Position numbers and translations under genes: made by a program. From positions 992,001 to 1,056,000 of the forward strand of contig NZ_FO704550.1 in NCBI RefSeq assembly GCF_000968195.1: DNA of 64,000 nt. The letters run 5' to 3'. Each line of letters begins with the position of its first letter. Within the stretch, counting starts at the first letter, position 1. Of this stretch, positions 45,705-53,533 are shown one piece after another. This DNA comes from Xenorhabdus doucetiae. Lineage in GTDB: Bacteria; Pseudomonadota; Gammaproteobacteria; Enterobacterales; Enterobacteriaceae. The notes below the pieces were generated by a model. The model made no database searches, was not told the origin of the DNA, and saw only the letters and a list, made by a program, of their open reading frames with translations.

Positions 45705-46895
45705 TCATATTGCAGACCTCTTTAGACTAGAGAGGTAAAATATCGAGCTGAGTTCGTTGACTTGGGCGGAGCAAATGAGCTCTCCAACTCCAGCTTGCAA
45801 CAACTCCGTCATAATCACTTCATTACGGCGAACTTCACCACACACAAATGTATGAACTCCATGCTCTCGAGCACTCGTAACGATTCTACGTAGCAGGCGA
45901 ATATTCGCGTTACTGGTTGGCAATACAGAAAGAGCTTGATTATTGCGACAAACTCCATTAAACAGAGAGAAAAGATCTGACGTGCCAATAGCCATGAAAT
46001 CGACCTTTGATGTTGTGAACAAGTCATCAAGCTCTTCCGCCAGTGCTGGAACCTCTAATGTAAATCCAAGCTCAACATGAGAGCGTTGTATTCCTGCCTT
46101 TTTCACCATATTGACGAATGAACAGTATTCACTGATGGTGGAAATGAACGGTGCACTGATTTTAACAAGTGTGTCGAATTCTTCCTGAAAGCGACGAATT
46201 GCTGCTAATTCTGGTGTCCATTGTTTCATGCACCGTGGCCCACGCACGCCCATGTCCGGGTTCATTTCTGCTGGCACATTTATCCCAACCTCGGCGAGTT
46301 CAGTCGTAGTAAGATCGGATAGAACACAACGAATGCTTGACCAGTTCTGCTTGCCCAGCTCAGCTAGTTGCTCATACAGAAAGTTCTCAATCCGGTTAGG
46401 ATCATGATAAGCAGACGGCTCTTGGCTAAATAGTTGGAAAAGACAGAACTTAAATCTGAAGTATCCCAGTGAATTAATTCCAAATCTACGATAGATTGCG
46501 AGGTTTCTCTGGTTCAATACCGAACAGATTGCGCTGACTGGCACTTCCTCCCTAAGAGCCGTCAGGCCATCTTTATTGACGATGCACCTATTTATCTTGT
46601 CGAGTTCTCCTTCGTTACAGACAACTAGTCCAATTCCAGATTCATGGAGCATTTTTCGGGCGTGATCCGAAAATTCGCTCTTGGTTACAACAACAGACCT
46701 TATTGATGGGTTTGCTATAATCTTACTTGCAACCGCACAATCAAGATTTGGTGTGCAAAGAATATGTTCCAAACCGTCTAAAAGTTCGCTGGGAGAGTGC
46801 GTAATAGTACCCACTGTTTCAGGCTCTGGGGTAATGATGACCTTGCCTGTGGCTCTCCGCGCAGTTGGCTTATTCATAGGTTCTGAAGTAATCAT
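45705..46895 (-). CDS. PEP-synthase/enzyme I-like protein without ATP-grasp domain, island cargo
   Basis: The 396-residue protein has a degenerate swivelling phospho-His domain (residues 15-100: KVIITPEPETVGTI, ILCTPNLDCAVASKIIANPS, with His78 in SEFSDHARKM) and a C-terminal PEP-binding barrel. The barrel matches LGFTLEVPALAEEL, DFMAIGTSDLFSLFNGVCRN (PtsI signature GTND with Ser for Asn) and the catalytic Cys352 in FVCGEVRRNE. PEP synthase and PPDK also have an ATP-grasp domain, and enzyme I an HPr-binding domain; neither is present. It may move phosphate to or from a non-standard substrate. It sits 3 bp after the GAPDH-like gene. Confidence 0.75.
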   Translation of the reverse strand: MITSEPMNKPTARRATGKVIITPEPETVGTITHSPSELLDGLEHILCTPNLDCAVASKIIANPSIRSVVVTKSEFSDHARKMLHESGIGLVVCNEGELDKINRCIVNKDGLTALREEVPVSAICSVLNQRNLAIYRRFGINSLGYFRFKFCLFQLFSQEPSAYHDPNRIENFLYEQLAELGKQNWSSIRCVLSDLTTTELAEVGINVPAEMNPDMGVRGPRCMKQWTPELAAIRRFQEEFDTLVKISAPFISTISEYCSFVNMVKKAGIQRSHVELGFTLEVPALAEELDDLFTTSKVDFMAIGTSDLFSLFNGVCRNNQALSVLPTSNANIRLLRRIVTSAREHGVHTFVCGEVRRNEVIMTELLQAGVGELICSAQVNELSSIFYLSSLKRSAI

Positions 46896-46898
46896 TTT

Positions 46899-48104
46899 TT
46901 ATTCTCTAATAATTGTTGGGTTATGTGGCTCAACAAATGTGACGGCATCACCGTGTAGGATTCGATCGGTAGCAGAAAGGATTGCAGCACAATAGCCCAG
47001 TGTATTGTGGACAAATGTTTGCAGGATCACTTCGACGATGTCTCCGATGCGTTTAACTAAAATATGTTGCTCCGTTATGAGAAGTACAACACTGCAAGGC
47101 TGGCAGGAATAAGCCCTTGAACCGATAGGAGTATTAGCTACATGAATAAGGAATGGTTCAGCAGATTCTAATGCGCTCGCAACATCGATAAGATCGTTTG
47201 TGCGAATATCAAGCCCGCGCAGGAAAAACCGTTGTATCTGGTATCCGGGGGGCTGGGTAAGTACTCGGAGTGAAACGGTATTAGAGCTTGTGGCGGGACG
47301 GAACCGTAACATGGATTCAGCCACCTGAGAGACTCCTGGTCGTAAGTTGTCTCTGGGATCCTCTGTACGTGAGCCCACACGCTTGGTGCCAAAATTGGAA
47401 GATGCGGTATCGGGATGGACAATGTCTACCTCCGTATGAACCAAAATATCTTGAAGCGCTACGCCTCGGCTTGAGCAATAATCTGCCAGAATGCGCAAAC
47501 CTGTAGTCCATCCTACACATTGGCAACTGCCCATTGCATAACTTCCTGATAGTTCAGTGGCTACTGCTGTACGACTAGCAAGAAAGTGTTGTGAATTAGC
47601 GGTCAAAAGTGCGGGATAAAGAGCAGGAAGAGCAGAATTCTCTGCCGCACCAATGACTACCCGAGCAATGGATTCAAGTTTATCAAGATGGCTTCTTGAT
47701 CTAATGTGCCGACGACTTGTTGCCAACACAGCTAAATCGAAGTAACCGAGATCATTCAGATCACCATCAAGATCACGGAAGTGAATACGGAATGAACGCC
47801 CATTTATAGCCAGTGAGCAATTACTACTATCCGTGATAATTTTGCCGAACAGAAGTGGATTAGCCAGGAGAAGACGGGCTTTGAGCTCTTTGAGCGGTCC
47901 GCGTTCTGTTGCACCAATGCCTTCGCTATCAATTGGATGGGTTAATACATCCGTAATTGGGTATCCAACCTCTGTAGTCGCCGACAAATACAAGAGATTA
48001 GATCCAATATCTGCTCCCATACCGACAAGTAAGACTCTGCCTGTTTTCATTCTAACATTCTGATCAAATCCAGCGGATGGCCTATCGAAATGAATGTAAG
48101 TCAT
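46899..48104 (-). CDS. Divergent GAPDH-family protein keeping the catalytic Cys/His pair, island cargo
   Basis: The 401-residue protein has an N-terminal nucleotide-binding segment (GRVLLVGMGADIGSNLLYLS) and a catalytic region related to GAPDH. Cys196 in GSCQCVGWTTG aligns with the nucleophile Cys149, and His223 in LVHTEVDIVH is 27 residues later, exactly the Cys149-His176 spacing of classic GAPDH. A later segment, DPRDNLRPGVSQVAESMLRF, resembles the RRARAA...IIPTSTGAA region. It probably oxidises an aldehyde or reduces an acyl phosphate; the substrate is unknown. It overlaps the YrdC-like gene by four bases (ATGA). Confidence 0.7.
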   Translation of the reverse strand: MTYIHFDRPSAGFDQNVRMKTGRVLLVGMGADIGSNLLYLSATTEVGYPITDVLTHPIDSEGIGATERGPLKELKARLLLANPLLFGKIITDSSNCSLAINGRSFRIHFRDLDGDLNDLGYFDLAVLATSRRHIRSRSHLDKLESIARVVIGAAENSALPALYPALLTANSQHFLASRTAVATELSGSYAMGSCQCVGWTTGLRILADYCSSRGVALQDILVHTEVDIVHPDTASSNFGTKRVGSRTEDPRDNLRPGVSQVAESMLRFRPATSSNTVSLRVLTQPPGYQIQRFFLRGLDIRTNDLIDVASALESAEPFLIHVANTPIGSRAYSCQPCSVVLLITEQHILVKRIGDIVEVILQTFVHNTLGYCAAILSATDRILHGDAVTFVEPHNPTIIRE

Positions 48105-48808
48105 AATCTGATATTTCCCATTCGTTTTGTTATCACGTCCTTATAGGCACTTAGGTCAGTTACAAGCGTAGGAAAGAGGCTTTTTAGTCGCTCAGTTGAG
48201 AATCTGCCCGGTCGAACCAGATGCGGTGGGTTGAAGGAAAAATCCACTACTGTGTTACTCTGAAACGGTCCCGCAGTTTCATCCCAACCGATAGGGCCTC
48301 CATCAATGACCAGATCTGCGTGCTGACCGAGATCATTGATCGCTTGTTCGCGAGTAACTTGGTGACCTCCGGTACCCGATATGTTAGAGGACGTGAGAGC
48401 TATAGGGCCGAAGTCACGCCCAATTTCATACATGGGGCTCATCCCATGGCAAAAAAGACCAATTGTGGGAGCTCCCATAGTCATTTGCTCGGGAAATAAA
48501 GTTGCTGCTGGTGCCTTGAAGAAAACTGTAGTGGTCTTCCCTAAGAGTAGCTCAGCGATCAGTTCATCTGAGAACTCTGGTGGGATGTCCGCATAGGTTT
48601 TCGCATCATCCGGATGCCCAATACCCAATGTGAGTGGCCCGAACTTAGTTCGCTCTTTCATTTTGAAGATTCGAGCTATTCCGCTTGCACTTGTTGCTGA
48701 ACAAAAAACACCGTAATTCGTTACGCTTGGAGCTACAATAACGCCATCATTCTTAAGTAACTCGAGCGCGTACTTGTGAGTTTCATCGTTATAAATTCTA
48801 ATATCCAT
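48101..48808 (-). CDS. YrdC/Sua5-family (carbamoyl-adenylate synthase-like) protein, island cargo
   Basis: The 235-residue protein has the YrdC/Sua5 fold with key motifs: the KMKERTKFGPLTL nucleotide/bicarbonate-site Lys/Arg motif (RIFKMKER) and GPIALTSSNISGTGGHQVT, the SSNxSG signature. Housekeeping TsaC/Sua5 makes L-threonylcarbamoyl-AMP for tRNA t6A from threonine, bicarbonate and ATP. A second copy on a mobile island, leading an operon of metabolic-looking enzymes, suggests another carbamoyl-transfer role. It is the first gene of the operon; no strong ribosome-binding site is visible. Confidence 0.82.
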   Translation of the reverse strand: MDIRIYNDETHKYALELLKNDGVIVAPSVTNYGVFCSATSASGIARIFKMKERTKFGPLTLGIGHPDDAKTYADIPPEFSDELIAELLLGKTTTVFFKAPAATLFPEQMTMGAPTIGLFCHGMSPMYEIGRDFGPIALTSSNISGTGGHQVTREQAINDLGQHADLVIDGGPIGWDETAGPFQSNTVVDFSFNPPHLVRPGRFSTERLKSLFPTLVTDLSAYKDVITKRMGNIRL

Positions 48809-49630
48809 TTTTAAATCTCATAATTATTATCTTCTATCGTATATCGAAGATGGATTCATTAAACAAACATCAATAATTCAATTAAATGAGTTACGATATG
48901 TTATAAGTAATTTGACAATCTGATATTGTAATAACTGACTGTTTCACTCAAAGTGGGAAGTGATATATCTGATTAAATTAGTTCTTTCATAAGAATAGGC
49001 TCCATCAGCACAATAAAGAATATAAAACGAAATTTGGCTTTTATAAAAGTCAATCAAATGATTGAGAATGAATGTGATGTTAAAATAAAATAATCAAAAA
49101 TAAAATAAACAATCGTTAAACATAATTTAACTTCATGATAAATAAAATATCATTATATGCTTCAAATCAATGATTATTATCATGGTAATAATTGATTTTA
49201 TTTAATTATGATTTTGATTGATTTAAAATTAACACAATGATATTTATAAAAGAAAAAACAGCCAGATTGAAAATAATAAATGTTAAAATTAATTTTTTAT
49301 AAATAAATATTTTAGTAATTGCATAAGTAATTTCAAAATATATAACACGATGTGCACACTCGGTTTATAATCATGGTGAGAGCATTAAAGTCTAATTTTT
49401 AATCAACTCATCCAAATAAAACACTGCTTGATACTTTAATAAAGCTGTTCTGTATGATATTTGATCAGTATTGAATTTCATTGTATTCAGTTTTAGCGCA
49501 AAAAACGTTCATGCATCTCGCCCTGAGTCTATAATGCAAAATTGATTGCCAGCCAGAAAGATTTTCTCGCTTGATGGTTAGACAGTTAGACAATCATTTT
49601 CAGGGTATCACTGACGCGCTGCGCTTGTCT

Positions 49631-49674
49631 TCTCCGTGTTACCGGGCTAATAAATTACCCCGGTAACACGGAGA
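49631..49674. terminator. Perfect 16-bp hairpin downstream of the primase gene
   Basis: TCTCCGTGTTACCGGG (49631-49646) pairs perfectly with CCCGGTAACACGGAGA (49659-49674) over a 12-nt loop. It may terminate transcription or be part of the replication origin. Confidence 0.5.
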
Positions 49675-49708
49675 GCCTAAAAAACACCCGCCAGAAAAGG
49701 GAATGACG

Positions 49709-49890
49709 CCTCACGCTTCCTCATTTTTCTCCTCACTTTTTACTTTCCTCACTGCAAAAACAGGTGAGGAATTGGGATTTATTTATCCTTAAAAATCAAT
49801 ACCTTTATTGCTCCTCACTTTTTCTGTATATATGCGAGAAAAGTGAGGAATAGGGTGAGTCGTAAAATGCCTCTCCTCACTACGCCTCAC
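49709..49890. repeat. CCTCAC/GTGAGG iterons, putative satellite replication origin
   Basis: Exact CCTCAC or GTGAGG hexamers occur at 49709, 49731, 49747, 49764(-), 49813, 49843(-), 49875 and 49885, mostly extended to TCCTCACTTTT, with near-matches at 49719 and 49897. P4-type satellites replicate from iterons recognised by their own primase/helicase. The position, just after that gene, fits an origin (ori/crr). Confidence 0.65.
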
Positions 49891-49904
49891 TTTTCTACTC
49901 ACTT

Positions 49905-52001
49905 TTAATCCCCGTTGTTCTGGTTAACCATGGTGAGTTCCTGCCCGTTCCGGGTAATGAGTCCGTCATGCTCTAACTTGGTTAACCAGCGGCTGAAATT
50001 CTTCACATTCACCCCCATCGCCTTCAAGTCATCACGTACAAGGGCAACGCTACAAGGCTCTTTCAGGGCAGTGCGCGACCGTATGCACTGCCACACCGCC
50101 GTATGGTTATCGGTTTTATTGGCGACAAGACCGATTTCTTCCTCTTCAACCGGATCGCGCGGCCTGTCAATCACAGCTAATGACGTAATATCTTCACCGT
50201 CTTTATCGGTAAAGAGTTCAACCACGCGCAGGTCATAGGCTTGGGTTTCCGGCTCTTCGGCATCTTTCATCTTGGTACAGGCGATAACCAGCGCCCCGCC
50301 TTTTTTTTCTTCCCGGCTGATTTTATATTCAACATCCAGCGCAGCACGAAAGGCACTGGAACCCCGTGCACCCTTGCTTTCGTCTTTGCCGGAATGGTGA
50401 ACCACGAGAATGCTTGCCCCTGTCCGGGCTTTCAGTTCGTCACAGCCACGAACAAACGCCCCCATATCTTTTGAATCATTCTCATCAGCGCCCCCAAAAC
50501 AACGGGCGAGGGTGTCCAGAATAATCAGGCGTACCGGTTGGCCCGTTTCGGCTTCAACCTGTTGGGCTGCAATCACCAGCTCATGCACTTCGGCAGGCGA
50601 AGCCGGAAATACGGGGGTATTGATCAGATACATATTTTCAACGGTCTGACCGTTGACGATTTCCCATGCCCTGATGCGCCGTGGCACACCAATCCCGCCT
50701 TCACCGACGACGTACATCACTGAACCCTGAGCGACTGATTTCCCAGCCCATGCCTTGCCCGTGGCAATATGACAGCCCCATGCTCCGGCCAGAAAGCTCT
50801 TGTATGACCCGCTCGCCCCGTAAATGCTGCACAGGGAATGCGCTGGAATGATGCCCTTAACGACGTAGTCCAACTGAGCATCAAAGCCTTGAGAACCGAC
50901 TGAAAGCGGTAGTTTTGTTTTGCGATTTGGGTAGAGGGTTTCTATATTGCTGCGATCCTCTGTTGCTTTACTGTTCATATATTCTCCCACCTGATGCAAC
51001 CCTTTACTGAATGCCTGTTTTGCTGCCTCAATGCCGTGTTGTTGGCGATAATCGTCCCAGTCAGCTTTGATATTACCCGGTGGCAATGTAAGCCAGCCAT
51101 TTACTGCATGGGCGGCTTTTTTTGCCGAGATCTTGCCAACATTCTTTTTGGGTTTGCCGTCTTTATCCAGCTCGCCCGGTTCGTGCCAGTCATTATCTGC
51201 GGCAATAATGATTTTTGCGTCCGGCCAACGTTCCCGAACGGCTTTTGTGACAGGAAATAGATTTCCCTCATCCAGTGCCGCCAGAACCAGACCGTCATAT
51301 AACTGACTGACCGTCAGCGCGGTGGCGTAGCCCTCTGCAATCAAGACCATGTCCGGTTGTTCTTCCAGTACAGACAGCGCGATAAATGAACCTTTCTTTT
51401 TGCTGCCAAACAGGTGTTTTCGCGTTCCATCCGGCCTGATAAGCAGCGCACCCGTGACTTTCTTGTCCAGTGTTGTCAGTGGCAACAATAAGGAGCCATC
51501 TTCAAGCAATCGCTGATTGGGGCATTGCAGCCCCTTTGCGCTCAGGTATGGCGAATATCCGGTAACGGATTTTTCCACCAGTGCCGCCACTTTTTCGGCA
51601 ATCGGCCGTGTTGTGTAAGTGGTTTCCCTGGCTGGCTTGGGTTCTGGCAAAGGCAAGGCCAGTGTATCTGCAACGATTTTGGCTGCCTCAGTAATCGAGA
51701 TCCCTTGGGTTCTTGCCACTAAATCCAGCCCATCACCATAGTTTGGGGCGTCACACTGCCGACAATGCCAGTTACCATGATGGTGATCATCGATAAAGTG
51801 AAAACGGTCAGTGCCGCCGCAGACCGGACAAGCACCATGTTTACCTTTGGCCGGAATATCAATACCACACGCAGGCAGCAGATTTTCCCAATGGTACATA
51901 GCCGATGTTTTCACGGTCTGGATCAGTTCGAGCGGTTTTTGATTAGCAGATTTTTGGACTGTAAATTTAGGGCGAGTTTGGGTATGCTGTATATCAGCCA
52001 T
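49905..52001 (-). CDS. P4-like satellite primase/helicase (zinc-ribbon, Toprim, RepA-type ATPase)
   Basis: The 698-residue protein starts with a zinc ribbon (CPVCGGTDRFHF, WHCRQC) at about residues 60-85. A Toprim-like primase centre follows (VLIAEGYATALTVSQLYDG, IIIAADND). A RepA-type AAA ATPase comes next (Walker A IYGASGSYKSFLAG near residue 395, Walker B LIILDTLARCFGG, SILVVHHSGKDES), and then a C-terminal winged-helix-like tail. It primes and unwinds DNA at the element's own origin. AAGGTAAAAAACG precedes the ATG. Unlike phage P4 alpha, the motor is RecA-like rather than SF3. It lies next to AlpA and the integrase. Confidence 0.88.
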   Translation of the reverse strand: MADIQHTQTRPKFTVQKSANQKPLELIQTVKTSAMYHWENLLPACGIDIPAKGKHGACPVCGGTDRFHFIDDHHHGNWHCRQCDAPNYGDGLDLVARTQGISITEAAKIVADTLALPLPEPKPARETTYTTRPIAEKVAALVEKSVTGYSPYLSAKGLQCPNQRLLEDGSLLLPLTTLDKKVTGALLIRPDGTRKHLFGSKKKGSFIALSVLEEQPDMVLIAEGYATALTVSQLYDGLVLAALDEGNLFPVTKAVRERWPDAKIIIAADNDWHEPGELDKDGKPKKNVGKISAKKAAHAVNGWLTLPPGNIKADWDDYRQQHGIEAAKQAFSKGLHQVGEYMNSKATEDRSNIETLYPNRKTKLPLSVGSQGFDAQLDYVVKGIIPAHSLCSIYGASGSYKSFLAGAWGCHIATGKAWAGKSVAQGSVMYVVGEGGIGVPRRIRAWEIVNGQTVENMYLINTPVFPASPAEVHELVIAAQQVEAETGQPVRLIILDTLARCFGGADENDSKDMGAFVRGCDELKARTGASILVVHHSGKDESKGARGSSAFRAALDVEYKISREEKKGGALVIACTKMKDAEEPETQAYDLRVVELFTDKDGEDITSLAVIDRPRDPVEEEEIGLVANKTDNHTAVWQCIRSRTALKEPCSVALVRDDLKAMGVNVKNFSRWLTKLEHDGLITRNGQELTMVNQNNGD

Positions 52002-52108
52002 CGTTTTTTACCTTAAACGGTTATTGGTGAAACGCCTCGCAGTGTGTGCCGCACTTCGGGGCGTTGTATTTTATATTACGTTTCTTATGTCATATTCTTT
52101 TGTGTGTG

Positions 52109-52315
52109 TTATGCCACCCGTGATCCCGCGATACGCTGGGCAATCCAGTTATCAATTTCTGATTCAATAAACGCGATAGAGCGGGGGCCGATTTTGACCT
52201 GTTTCGGAAATTCTCCGTCGCCAATCAATTTGTAGATCCACGCCTTGCTGTAACCCGTTCTGCGCTGAACTTCCGGCAAACGGATAAGATTTTCCTTCTG
52301 TGCTGTCACTGTCAT
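52109..52315 (-). CDS. alpA: AlpA-family regulator
   Basis: The 68-residue MerR-like helix-turn-helix protein (NLIRLPEVQRRTGYSKAWIY, KLIGDGEFPKQVKIGPRSIA, FIESEIDNWIAQRI) is typical of AlpA, an activator of excisionase/integrase functions in P4-like elements. AGGAAAAAAAC precedes the ATG. It lies between the integrase remnant and the primase gene, the usual order. Confidence 0.9.
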   Translation of the reverse strand: MTVTAQKENLIRLPEVQRRTGYSKAWIYKLIGDGEFPKQVKIGPRSIAFIESEIDNWIAQRIAGSRVA

Positions 52316-52449
52316 GTTTTTTTCCTGTTACCGAGTCCGTGAGTGCTCATCGTGGACGTTGTTTGATGACAGGCGAATTATTTAAAAACCATTATTAAAT
52401 GAACAGCGTTAATTGTTTATCCCATGCGTGAAATTGTTTTCGTGCCGCG

Positions 52450-53246
52450 CTATCGGTTTTTGCTGTCGCGCAGCGGCTTGGCAAAATCATAGGGTGTGAT
52501 GGGCTTTTCCCGGTTCGCATCCAGGTAATCAGCCCACCACTGCACCATCAGCCGCCGTTCGTCCAGATACTTGGATGTGTGAATATAGGCCGCCCGGACA
52601 TTGTTTCTTTCGATATGGCTTAACTGGCGCTCGATCGCGTCATCACTCCACAGGCCGGATTCCCCCATCGCGCCACGTGCCATTGTGCGGAACCCATGCC
52701 CGCAGACTTCGGTTTGGGTATCGTAGCCCATGTTACGTAAGGCACTGTTAGCCGTTGGGCGATATCGTGCTTACCCTCGGCATCAACCGTTTTGACCGGG
52801 GCTAACAGTTGACTTGTCCTTAACGTGGTAATATCGAGCCTGCCGATATGTGGGAAGATATACTGCTCAAGGCTGCGCAGTACTTTGTGGCGGTGACTGT
52901 CACTCCAGCGTTTGTTACTGGCGTGCCACTCAAGGGCGACTTTCTCAAAGGGGTATGCCCCTTTCGATTCAGAGCCTGCCCTTTTTTTCTCTGCTTTGGG
53001 ATCAATCCCTTGTACAATCAACTTCTTGGCTTCGTCCCGTTTGGCTCGTGCATCAGCCAGGGATACAACCGGATAGACACCAAAAGCCAGACGGTCTTCT
53101 TTCTTATCAGTGGGGCGGTAGTACTTCATGCGCCAATATTTAGCGCCGCGTGAAGTGACCTCCAGATACAGGCCGCCACCGTCAGTCAGTTTATAGGTTT
53201 TCTCTTTGGGTTTTGCCGTCTCGATTTGTCGCGCGTTGAGTTTCAT
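52450..53246 (-). pseudogene. P4-type integrase destroyed by an internal deletion and frameshift
   Basis: The N-terminal part (start about 53246, MKLNARQIETAKPKEKTYKL) and core-binding domain run to KHDIAQRL. The sequence then jumps directly into ANSALRNMGYDTQTEVCGHG, the C-terminal catalytic part, in another frame, continuing to PYDFAKPLRDSKNR. About 150 residues are missing by comparison with full-length P4-type integrases of about 400, including the first catalytic Arg region. The HGFR box and YIHTS Tyr region remain. The island cannot excise with its own integrase. Confidence 0.85.
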
Positions 53247-53411
53247 TTTATGGGGCATACTTATAATCGAAGTGTAGGTGCCACCGATTATGCCCCTTGC
53301 TGCATATTGATTGCAATAGACCAAAATAGACGTAAAGATAATCTATCTGGTTAATTTGACGTGGTTTTATTTGAGGTGGTTGACGGGATTGGACTTCAAG
53401 AAACTTTAAGG

Positions 53412-53461
53412 TGGTGCCCGGAGGCGGAATCGAACCACCGACACGGGGATTTTCAATCCCC
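53412..53461 (-). repeat. 3' half of tRNA-Phe (att site between satellite and ICE)
   Basis: On the minus strand the sequence is GGGGA-TTGAAAA-TCCCC (anticodon GAA), GTGTCGG, GGTTCGATTCC, then the acceptor 3' strand CTCCGGGCACCA. Only the 3' half from the anticodon stem on is present; no D-arm precedes it. It is therefore an attachment-site copy, not a functional tRNA gene. The intact gene should lie to the right, beyond the ICE. Confidence 0.85.
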
Positions 53462-53499
53462 TCGTAAGTTGAAATAATGTTAACAATTTAAATTTGCCT

Positions 53500-53533
53500 A
53501 TTTTGCATATTTCACTAACTGAGTATGCAAAAT
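53500..53533 (+). promoter_or_regulatory. 10-bp inverted repeat overlapping the parA start codon
   Basis: ATTTTGCATA (53500-53509) and TATGCAAAAT (53524-53533) are perfect inverted repeats with a 14-nt spacer; the right arm includes the ATG of parA. It looks like an autoregulatory operator or RNA hairpin controlling the first ICE gene. Confidence 0.5.

Larger units (their letters stand above)
48809..49904. other. AT-rich region with satellite origin-like iterons
   Basis: No gene is seen. The stretch 48809-49560 is extremely AT-rich with dispersed low-complexity sequence and presumably contains the cargo-operon promoter. The right end (49631-49890) holds a 16-bp perfect hairpin and many CCTCAC repeats, described separately. 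Confidence 0.55.

Noticed and set aside
49709..49890. CRISPR array
   Set aside because: The repeated units are only 6-11 bp, irregularly spaced and in both orientations, which fits iterons rather than CRISPR.
53412..53461. A tRNA-Phe gene
   Set aside because: Only the 3' half from the anticodon stem is present; there is no D-arm or 5' acceptor strand, so it was called an att copy.
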